Assembly (NCBI GenBank): GCA_963575745.1
Contig: CAUYUJ010021048.1
Location: 452,001 to 516,000, forward strand
Direction: 5' to 3'
From: Prorocentrum cordatum
Lineage: Eukaryota > Sar > Dinophyceae > Prorocentrales > Prorocentraceae
DNA length: 64,000 bases
Below the pieces are notes generated by a model that was not told the origin of the DNA, searched no databases, and saw nothing but the letters and a program-made list of their open reading frames with translations. This document shows, in pieces, positions 54,660 to 63,258 of the stretch. How positions within the stretch are numbered: the stretch's first letter is position 1; every line of letters begins with the position of its first letter. The translations under genes and the position numbers were made by a program.

Positions 54660-56800
54660 AAATCAGATCGTCGAATGTCTGGGGAAGTGGGGGGACGCCC
54701 TGGGACCGCTCCCGAGAAGGCACCCAGACCTGGGTTGCGGGAGCCCGGCCACACGCAAGAGCGACCCCAGGCAAGAGTGACCTTTGGTACTCGGCTTCAA
54801 GGATCCGCGGGGGGGCCGAATCCAAACGTGAGGGCCACTGCTGGGGGGATCCCAATGGACCCGCACCACAGGTCACTCTGGCGAATGGTCACTCTCACGT
54901 GTAGCGGGAGATCCAGGCCCAGGACGTCGCATTTTTCCCGACCTAGGCTCTGCCGAGAGGGTTCTTACTCGCTGGGCTTAAAGGGGCCGGGCAGTGTTCC
55001 TCGCCCCGGGTGGTTCCCGCGGCTCCCCCAGCTGCGCCCCGTGGGCTCGCCCAGCTTATCTTAGCTAAGCGAAGAAGCCAATGGGCCGCGAACACGCCAG
55101 ACACTCAAGGGTATACCCTCGACTCGGCGGGGTCGACCTGCCCATCCGCCTCGGCCGTAGTCGCCGGCGTTTCTTCATGCCGCGAGGGCGCCCCGAACCC
55201 GGCCGCCGCGGCGGCGGCGGTGGGGGGGGGCCGCTGCCTCGGCGGCCGCGGCGGCTCCCTCCGGGGGGCCCGCGGCGCGGTCGGCCGCCAGCGGCCTCGG
55301 GGGGCGGGCGCCAGGGGAGGGTGCAGGGAGCGGAGCGAGAGAGGGAGAGAGGAGCTCCTCCTTCCTGCAGCTCGGCGTGGCGGTCTCCTCGGGTCACTAT
55401 GAGCACCGCGTGGGCGGCCAGAATGCCCGAGCAGGGGGAGGGGAGGGGCGAGGGGGAGGAGAGGGAGGGAGGGGGGGATGCCAAGTCCTTCCTCGAAGGC
55501 GAGGCCCTTTCTGGAACGCGTCGTGGGGTAGGATGAGGGGTTCTCTCTCTGCCTCAGTCCTTCGCCCCCCAGCCCTCGCTCCCTGCGGGGTCGGCACTTT
55601 GGGCCCCCCACTCGCCGGGAAAAAGGGAACGGGGAAGCAGGGGGAGGAGGACAGTCAGAGGGAGAGCGACCGGGCGAGGGTAGGCAGACTCTTCCTTGAC
55701 TATTATGTTGTTCCCGATGCGCCCCCTGAAAGGTCGACGCGCCCTCCAGCAGCTGGGGCTCGAAGAGACAAAACGGCGGTGGTGATGCCCCGATCGGCGT
55801 TCTGTGGCCTACGTTCTTGTTCGGGGATAGGAGAGCAGAAAACACACCCTCAGAAAAAAAAGACACCCCGACAAACGCAGCCGTTTGGGAAACGAACCCA
55901 AGGAGTGCATCGAACAGGGCAAGGCTGCTTCGTAAGCGCCCAGCGCGACTTGGTAACCGCCAGTTATGGGGGTCGGGGTGGTTGTTCCTCCCTTGAGAGG
56001 GAGGCGGCGGCCGCGGCGGGTTGCGAGGAAAATCCTGGAGCCCTCGCACTCGCGCGGCAACTCAAGACCAAATTTACGTCGGGTGCACGTCGGAACATCG
56101 TCGCGCAAACGTCGTGTCGTCCCATATCTGGCGGGGCGGGCGTGCCGACTCGATAGTACCACTACTGCGCGCCGCGCGAGGCCTCCAGGATTTTCCTCAC
56201 AGGGGGCGGGCGGCGCAGCATCCCTTTGAAAGCTGGAAGATGTTAGCAACCTCCTAGATGTAGTCCGAGCAGGTGGGGTCGCCCCTGGAACCCCAAGGCC
56301 TGGCCCAGAGGCACATCGGTGGTGCATTGGCGACGCCAGCGCGGAGAAATCGGGCCCCACATCAAGCCACGTCGGCAATGCATCGGCGATGCGGCGCGAT
56401 CCGCCGACCCCATCTGACTGGAGCCCACCTGGGAAACATGGAGATACATGCCTCGGAAAAACTTAATTAGCGAACACTCATGCCGCATTCATCTGTCAAT
56501 ACCCCCCACCAATGATCGAAGTTGGCGGTGGGTTTTACTGAATTGCACTTCGACCGCGGTCTTCCTCGCTTGTGCCAATTTTGAACTCGGGGGGGAGAGA
56601 GAGAGAGAGAGAGAGAGAGAACAACAAAAAAAAGATGCCCACGAACTGTTTCCCTTTAGCGTGCCCGCTCCACTTCCCCTTCCCTCGGCGACTCGGCGGC
56701 GACGGCAACGCCCGCGCCGTGCCGGCCCAACCCTGGACGCCCGTGCCCAGAAGGAGGGGGGCGGTGACCGTGGCGGCAGGGGCGGAGGAACAGAAGAAAA
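54660..56800. other. No gene supported; GC-rich and one (GA)n run
   Basis: GC-rich with GGCGGC runs near 55,200-55,270 and purine-rich 55,430-55,480. A (GA)n run is at 56,594-56,622. In 56,240-56,460 the phrase CATCGG(C/T)GATGC-like recurs loosely. No domain or splice evidence. Confidence 0.35.
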
Positions 56801-56803
56801 GTG

Positions 56804-57193
56804 CTAAACTGCCCCGATGCGCAACACGTCGCGCGTAGCGTGTTGACACGGGAGCGCAATACGTTGACTGAAAACGTAGATCTGGGCCGATGCGTCGGAT
56901 GTCGGGGAACTCGAAGAAGCCACCTCCATGGGGTCGGCTTCGCCCGTGTCGCTCCTGGAACGGGTGCGGTCGGAATATTTCAAGTCCGAGTCCGAGCTAG
57001 GCAATCGACGGCGTCGTAGCTGACGTGGGCATATGTCATGCCGCTTCGGCAGAAAGGATCTCGATGGGGAGCGGGGGCTGCTGCTTTCGTCCTTCATCTC
57101 GGGGGCCCTCGACTGAGACACCTGTCGGGATATGCGCGCTTCTCTCTTGTCCTGCTTCTTCGCTCTCTTGTTTGGTCGTGAGCTCGCGCCCAT
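56804..57193 (-). CDS. Basic Ser/Arg-rich protein from a retroposed SL-mRNA
   Basis: The ATG at 57,193 is the first ATG downstream of the double spliced-leader relic at 57,395-57,431, giving a 5' leader of about 200 nt. It opens an uninterrupted 129-codon frame. The N-terminus MGASSRPNKRAKKQDKREAR is strongly basic and could be a nuclear-localisation signal. The middle is Ser/Pro/Arg-rich (SSSPRSPSRSF, RRRRLPSSDSD). The C-terminus is less charged. An in-frame extension upstream (to about 57,322) is unlikely to be translated because the 57,193 ATG is first. No domain recognised. Intronless, as expected for a processed retrocopy. No poly-A remnant found. Expression unknown. Confidence 0.6.
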   Translation of the reverse strand: MGASSRPNKRAKKQDKREARISRQVSQSRAPEMKDESSSPRSPSRSFLPKRHDICPRQLRRRRLPSSDSDLKYSDRTRSRSDTGEADPMEVASSSSPTSDASAQIYVFSQRIALPCQHATRDVLRIGAV

Positions 57194-57394
57194 CGGGCCG
57201 ACTGGCGCGATGGGGACCGTGGTGAGAAAAAGTGGCGAAACAGGGAACAATCTGGAAGAAACTTGCTGTCGCACAAGGGCTCGCAGTAAGGATCGTAAGT
57301 GTGAAAAGGGCACTGTTGGCAAGGGGCCCTAAGCCAGACAGCCAGACCTCGCGGCTGCAACGAATCTCCAGCCGCCGAGACGCCGCGGTTAGAA

Positions 57395-57431
57395 CTTGAG
57401 CCAACATGGCTTGAACCAAAATTGATACGGG
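57395..57431 (-). other. Double relict spliced leader
   Basis: Read on the minus strand, CCGTATCAATTTTGGTTCAA plus G matches 18 of 21 positions of the dinoflagellate leader. It is followed without a gap by CCATGTTGGCTCAAG (14 of 15 match). The second piece starts exactly after the position of the leader's own internal AG. That is the expected product when a retroposed SL-mRNA gene is transcribed and a new leader is spliced onto the AG inside the old leader. Confidence 0.85.
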
Positions 57432-57574
57432 AGGTCTCTGACTCTTAAATAAGTTGGGCAAGGGCGAGGGGTAGCGAGCGTTTGTCCGCGGCCGTTTGTG
57501 CTCAAGCGGCCGGCCGCTAATATATGATTGCGCCTCATCGCGAGGCGTTCTATTTGCCATTGAGACCGAAAGCA

Positions 57575-58145
57575 TCTTCGCTTGACATGGCTCGTCGTTC
57601 CCGCGACTCTCTCCTGCTCTTGGGACGATCGCTATTACGGTATCGCAGAGTTGGGCGCCCCGACCAGCTTCAAACTTGGTAGCGGAGCTGTCCTGTGGAG
57701 GACAGCGATCGCTCTACTCCTCGCCATCCACGGCACTATCTGGTGGACGACCGACATGGTGGAACATCAGGGTGCAGTGGCTCTGCGCGGAGGAACGTAT
57801 ATACATGCGCACAATCGCAAGGACATTTGCAGCGCTGCCTCTGCTCCCGCGGAGGTCTCCTACATGAGTCCTACCTCTCTGCGCTACTACACTCCGGAAG
57901 TCCACCCACCCACTCCAATTTGTAGTTTCTTCGATGATACAGTGCATGGCGACGCGCGACGCGACGTCGCGCCGCCTCCACCCCCGCGCAAGCTGACGGC
58001 AAGGTCACCGCGCAAGCAACAACGACACACAACCGACTACGACCTACGAGGCCATTTGACCGGTATTACTACATTTGGCCTTCTATCAGTCGCTATCGGA
58101 TGCGCTGTTGGACGCGCGCAGCGTGGTGGGGACGACGCGCGCACT
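57575..58145. other. Region upstream of copia gag, unassigned
   Basis: A plus-strand frame is open from 57,582 to 58,241 but starts non-canonically and shows no gag similarity. No long terminal repeat was recognised. Confidence 0.3.
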
Positions 58146-58149
58146 GCTG

Positions 58150-59440
58150 GCCCCCGTTGGGACCCTGCCGGCAAATTACTTTTTCTCGCGAGTTCGCTCG
58201 CGAGGTACATGCCTGGACCAACATGGCCACAGGCACTGTGACCCCCTCCCAACAGGCTGCGGCTCTACAACGTGGTCTGGGAGGGCTCGCAAGGATCACA
58301 GCCATGAGTCGGTGTTACTATCGGTGGTCGCCACGCCGATGGCGCCACTTATATCATGTTCCTCCTCAGCACTAAATTCGCAAACCTGGAAGAGGAACGC
58401 CAACTCAACTCGGGAACGGCTCCCATTGACTTTCGCGTCCATGCGGGAGAACGGATTGACCACGCGCTGGCCCGCTTCGAGATAGCACGCTTCGAAGCCG
58501 ACTCCGCGGGATTTAACGTCCCAAACTTCCAGATCCTAACAGTTGTACTGTTTGGAGTTCTAGGTTTGCACAGCAACTACTACAACCAGTGAACCACCAA
58601 ATGCCACGGACTCAGCAGCAGTCTGACGCCTTACGAGAGCGAAGGGGGGATCACGCCCATATTGCTGAGCGAACCCCTGGCAACATTGGTGGTGTATTCA
58701 GCCATGGCCACCGCGCCGACGTCTTTTATAGCGACACGCACGCAGGGCAACCTGCCAACAACGTCTGGAATGACGATCCACAACCAAACAAGCCACCACT
58801 CTATTAAGCCAACACGGTGGCCAGCCCACGGGGTCGCAAGACTCCTGGGCTCGATATCAAAAACCGTCGGCAACAGCGGCCCCCGCTCAAGCCACTGCCC
58901 TCGCAGGCTAGGCGGGGCGACCCGCGGAGACCGAATTTGATTCTGGCACCGACGCTGACCTCATCAGATGAGGGAATTGGTGACCTGGATTACTCCGACA
59001 TGCCTGTGCATCTCACTACTGAAGAGCAGCAGGCGCAGTGGATATCCCTCGGACACCAGAAGCACAAGCGCCGATGGAGACGTTTCATGAAGAAACCAAT
59101 TCGAAAGGTGCGACGTACAGTCCGACGGGTGTTCAGGTCAAAAGGTAGGGGTACAGGTAAGGGAAAACGACGGAGGTTACATGGCAGAGGTATGCTAACA
59201 TTCGTGGCATCCCTTACGGGACCACAATATGTGGACATCTTCCTGGGAAGGGTAGAGGCCGTAGGCGCGCCTGAGGAAAAGGTAAGGGACGTCGGGGTAA
59301 CCCGAAAGATGCCAGCGGGAAGACCATGGAATGTGATATCTGCCATAGCACCCAGCATTTTCGTCGTGAATGCCCCCAAAGCGATGGGGGAGGCATGGGT
59401 CCGTTGATACATCCCGATTCCGACATTCAGCATGACGATT
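58150..59440 (+). pseudogene. Ty1/copia-like gag, frame-broken
   Basis: Segments in order resemble gag of dinoflagellate copia-like elements: EVHAWTNMATGTVTPSQQAA and LQRGLGGLAR near 58,200-58,295, KFANLEEERQLNSG and GERIDHALARFEIAR near 58,376-58,490, a DEGIGDLDYSD acidic patch, KRRWRRFMKKPIRKVRRT near 59,070-59,120, a KGRGTGKGK tail, and the CCHC knuckle CDICHSTQHFRREC at 59,329-59,370. Frame changes near 58,340, 58,590 and 59,245 and a TGA near 59,270 show decay. Protease, integrase and RT motifs were not found downstream. It carries three of the 14-nt hairpins. Confidence 0.75.
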
Positions 59441-59652
59441 CGGGGACTCTTCTCGACGAATCAGAAGACGACCCCACAGCCGCTGTCCATCTCATGTCCG
59501 CGAGGTATCTGGGCGCCAGCGTGTCCCCCGAGGTGCGCCGACGAGCTCTGCGAGGAGATCTACGTTGGCCACGATGAGATAGGCCTTGCAGACTAGCTGG
59601 GAATTCCTATCGCGGGCAACCTGCACGCATAGAGTTCATCGAGGACTACCAC

Positions 59653-60326
59653 ATGCCCGCCGACTCGGATCACGAGATGGCGGGGGCACCTGCACACTCC
59701 AGTGATACTAGACCAGCTACGGAGGAGAAGCTCCACTTGGCGCTCCGACCGCAGGCGATCGGAAACCCTGCGCGCAAGGAGACCTGCGACGGCGATCATT
59801 TGCGGGGCAACCCGCGTGACGCAGGCGACCTGTCTGAGCGCATTCAATATGAACTCGGACACAATGAAGGCTCTCACTATACTTTTGCACAGCCGGTCTT
59901 CGAGCCGCCCGCTTCGGAGACGCGTATATCGCACTGGCGATGGCGATGGAGACTGGGTAGCCGAGAGCCATCCGCCATGCCGCCATAGTCGGAGTCATTC
60001 GCGTAGGCACTCGCGCGCCCGCTCAAGCGGCGCGCAGCGTCCTCGTTCACATGATCCGAGAGAATCACCTAGAAGGGCACTCGCGGGGAAACCCGCATCA
60101 GGATGAAGAAAGCCCAGGCGAACCCGATGACCCGCCCGCGGCAACTCAGACGTCGGCGAAAATAACGACGGGTTCGCCCGCAAATATATCAGACGAAGAC
60201 ATGGATTATTGGCTGGATTACACCGAGCACCAAATCCACCACTGGTGGTCACTGAACAATGCGAAGCGGGATGACCAAGGCAAAATCGTCCGCACCCACA
60301 GAAAGAGGCGGCACCAAGACCGCTGA
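59653..60326 (+). pseudogene. Coding-like segments downstream of gag
   Basis: Two plus frames follow each other: 59,653-59,988 (MPADSDHEMAGAPAHSSDTR, acidic then Arg/Trp-rich end) and 60,051-60,326 (PANISDEDMDYWLDYTEHQI, then HHWWSLNNAKRDDQGK). The compositions are protein-like and the switch implies a frame break. No protease or integrase motif. Three 14-nt hairpins lie inside. Confidence 0.35.
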
Positions 60327-60365
60327 TACGTTGGAAAGGAAGGGCGCGAAAAAGAGCCATCATCA

Positions 60366-60960
60366 TTGCGGATCGGAAGGAATATAAAGAAAAAAGTCTT
60401 TGGATGCGAACATTTTGCATGCCGCAGACCGACTTGCCCGATGGGGCACCCTTCAAGGAGCCCCAACTTCGAGCAGACCCCGTGGGTCTGGTCCCACGGG
60501 GATGGCCTAGGACACAGGGTGGACCCAACCTGCAATCCTAGAAGCACTTCTGACCAAGGAGGACTACCAGCCCTAGACGATCACCAGGCACAACGCGTTG
60601 AGCACGAATGGGAAGAGCTCGATCAGAATCACCGACTTAAGCGGTACAACTGAGGATACCACGAGGCCACGAAAGAAGCACAAGCGGCCTCTTCTGCGGA
60701 GCAACGCATCTCCTCTCACGAATGTGCCAACAAGTCCGAGGCCGACAAGAAGGACGAAGCCTCTAGCCTCGCACCAGCTGTTGATCCCACAGTACCTGCG
60801 CCTGGGTCGGGATATTCATATGAATCCTCCAGCGGCGACACAACTGATCCAGACTTAGACATCACTGCGCCAATACTGGAGAACATGGGCCTGGAAATAG
60901 GTACGACAGCTGCGTGTCATGCCAGAAGTGGTGGATAACTTCCGAGGCGCGAGGCAAGCT
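60366..60960 (+). pseudogene. Coding-like frame with in-frame TGA
   Basis: One plus frame reads KKVFGCEHFACRRPTCPMGH, then VEHEWEELDQNHRLKRYN, meets TGA at 60,651, and continues GYHEATKEAQAASSAEQRIS and an acidic DPDLDITAPILENMGLEI. The smooth composition across the stop suggests a single point mutation or a reassigned/readthrough codon. Function unknown. Confidence 0.35.
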
Positions 60961-61546
60961 GCTCGATGGAATGTACAAATTGGATTGTAGAAGAAAGGCC
61001 AAGATCAAACGCGCGGCGCTTCACGCACCTGCGCGGACGCCTTCGCCAGACAGATCCTCGCGCAAAGACGAGGGGGAACCTGCCGCGTCCGCTAGCGCGG
61101 GGAAACCCGCCAAGAAAGCAGACGAGCCCCCGAAGCCCCCGAAGCGTTCTGGGAAGAAGCGCCCTGGAAAGGAGATAGATCTATCTCCATAATCGAGTGC
61201 TCCATCAGCAAGCACTCCAAAGTCACTTAGGTCGAAGAAGAGAACCGGCTTGGTAGAGGCCGACCCTGGAGGAAAGAAAGCGCAAAGATCTGCGGGGAAA
61301 CCTGCCCGTAGATCATGCCCCAGGGGGGCAGCCGCGGCGGCCGCAGCGCCAGCGTTCCAAGGCAGCGGCGCGCCCAAGCCGAAGGAACCTGCTACGCTGC
61401 GCGGCCCCACTTCTGGCAGGGCCCACTGGGGAGCTGGCGAGACACCATCATTGGACGGCGCAGCAATGCATCGCGCCTCGCATCCTGACGCGGAAGGGAC
61501 GGCGTCCAGACTACATCCAAGGCGCCAGGAGCAGCTCCGAAGGTGA
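60914..61546 (+). pseudogene. Lys/Pro/Ala-rich coding-like frame
   Basis: The plus frame WWITSEARGKLLDGMYKLDC runs into AKKADEPPKPPKRSGKKRPG, stops at TAA 61,190, then continues in frame as GKKAQRSAGKPARRSCPRG and an Ala run. The low-complexity basic linker character is clear. Three hairpins fall here, all encoding AGKPA or EGEPA. Confidence 0.35.
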
Positions 61547-61550
61547 GCGG

Positions 61551-62377
61551 GTGCCAGTACATATCCGCGAAAAGAATAAGAACCCATCTGGAAGTGCAAG
61601 TTCGTCCGCAGCGCCCGCTGCTACTTCGGCTTCAGCGGAGGCGCCCGCTGCATCTGCATCTGCATCTGCAGCTGCGGGGCAAACTGCTATTATCGCTGAA
61701 ATAAATGCAGGAAGCAAGCGCTACTGGGAGACACTTGGCATCTGGCAACAGATGATGGTTAAGCCAGCATACAGGGCCAATGCTGACGACGGTTCGAGCC
61801 GATACAGACTAGTAGACCGCCCAAAGATATATGCAACGCAACTTGCGAGACAGAGAAAACCATCGAACGTCAGCGCATCCGTGACCAGTTGCGGCAAGAG
61901 CCAGCCCTTAACTACAGCAGTGAGGCTGAATACCTATCGAGGACACTCTACGGCGCAGAGGTGGATACGCAGCTACCGAAAGAGAAAGATCAACGCAAAT
62001 GCTCGGAGTGGCTCGCCACAGCCACCTGGCGCAAGCCAGTGTACAGAGATGATGTCTCGTCTCGGTTTGCGGATTGTGTTACCTGTTTCGACGTGTTCGA
62101 CGGTTGGGTATGCCTCAGTGATTTGTTGGAAAACTGGCCACCAAAGAAATATACATTCTATCATGCTAAACACCTGGACTCTGTCAAGAAACGCTTCCGG
62201 GGTAGGCATTGGACATGCCAGGCACTAGCCGCGCTGAAAATATGCGATATGGTCGACCGCAAACCTGCCATGCAAAAGAACCAGCTCCAGGTGAAGAAGC
62301 TCAGGTTCCTCGGAGACACACGCCCGACTAACTACCTGCGGCCCAGCAATGGGCACAGCAGTCCACGCATCAGATGA
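61551..62377 (+). pseudogene. Unknown protein with one frame break
   Basis: An Ala/Ser-rich N-terminal linker is followed by SKRYWETLGIWQQMMV and SSRYRLVDRPKIYATQLARQ. Near 61,855 the sequence shifts frame and continues EKTIERQRIRDQLRQEPALN (likely coiled coil), DVFDGWVCLSDLLENWPPKK and YTFYHAKHLDSVKKRF. It ends at 62,377. One break in about 270 residues makes this the best-preserved part after gag. I recognise no family. Confidence 0.4.
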
Positions 62378-62708
62378 CCAGAATCACTGTACTCTCGAAT
62401 GACAGGCTGGACGGAGGCGGGAGCACCCAAATATTTCTTGCACTGGACCAAATGAGCGCACATATCGAATATATTGAGCGTCCGTCTGTCATGCCGAAGC
62501 CAGGACAAACCCAAGAAAGACCCAGGCAGATAGATGACTCATGGATGCCAATATTTGCCTGGCGACGAGCGCGCCCAGTCGGGCTTGCGGATGGACTCCC
62601 AGGTTCTGATCTTGGTGGGCCTCAAGAACATGTTTCGAGATCGTATCCCAGAATGGCGTTCCGCCAATGCTATCATCATGACTTCGAGGGGATGAAGGTC
62701 GTACCCTG

Positions 62709-63227
62709 GTGTTTTCCCTTGTCCAACTTATCGGCACCAAGCACAACGAGTACGAATGTGCAGACGACCAGGTTGGGCAGGCATGGGTCTACGAGTTGTA
62801 TACTGACACTAAGCGGGGTAACCTGCCAAAGTTTAAGCGCGCACCGAAGGGGGTGGCACGAAGCACCATGCGATCCCTCCACGCTGAAGGGATGGATCAC
62901 ACCAGACACTCCTTACAACCTGCGTGCGCCCGCGCTGAACTCACCTACAGAAGAGGTACATCATGCCTCGTACAAGAGGTGAACCCAGCGGGGGCACCTG
63001 CAGACGGCTCTGATGGATCCTGGCCCCAGGCCAAGAGTGACGATGTGTCGAATGTCACATCCAGTGGCGCAGCGCCAGACGATGGGCTTTTCGCCGACGA
63101 TCCGCGGCGCAATCAGGCGCAGCGGCTGCCTGCCCCCGCGGGGCAACCCGCTGTATTTGCGCCCGTGAGCGGGCCCGCAACTCAGTTCGGCACCCCACGG
63201 AGTGCTGGTAGCGCACGGCAGCACTAA
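62709..63227 (+). CDS. Coding-like frame, unknown protein
   Basis: The plus frame includes IGTKHNEYECADDQVGQAWV and YELYTDTKRGNLPKFKRAPK, then a Ser/Asp/Ala/Pro-rich tail ending at 63,227. It begins at ATG 62,709 but upstream sequence in another frame (VLILVGLKNMFRDRIPEWRS near 62,610) looks continuous with it. Three hairpins lie inside. Confidence 0.35.
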   Translation: MFSLVQLIGTKHNEYECADDQVGQAWVYELYTDTKRGNLPKFKRAPKGVARSTMRSLHAEGMDHTRHSLQPACARAELTYRRGTSCLVQEVNPAGAPADGSDGSWPQAKSDDVSNVTSSGAAPDDGLFADDPRRNQAQRLPAPAGQPAVFAPVSGPATQFGTPRSAGSARQH

Positions 63228-63258
63228 CAGCCTACAGGCCAGACTCCAGAGCACGCGG

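Larger units (their letters stand above)
58742..63151 (+). repeat. Dispersed 14-nt GNRA-type hairpin family (13 copies)
   Basis: Each copy is 5-bp stem, 4-nt loop, 5-bp stem, typified by GCGGG GCAA CCCGC. Starts: 58,742; 58,912; 59,292; 59,680; 59,802; 60,083; 61,070; 61,097; 61,292; 61,674; 62,813; 62,988; 63,138. Loops are GCAA, GCGA, GTAA, GAAA or GGAA in 11 copies and GGCA in two. Two copies show paired changes in both arms (GCAGG/CCTGC, TCGGG/CCCGA). Several others have CCTGC, which keeps a G-U pair only in plus-strand RNA. No copy was noticed elsewhere in the window. Confidence 0.8.

Noticed and set aside
60169-60180. UUCG-type hairpin CGGG TTCG CCCG as a member of the GNRA family
   Set aside because: Different loop and stem length, so it was not counted although it lies in the same region.
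61379-61392. Further GGAA-CCTGC and CAAA-CCTGC sites (61,379; 62,255) as hairpin copies
   Set aside because: Left arms do not pair. At best they are eroded copies.
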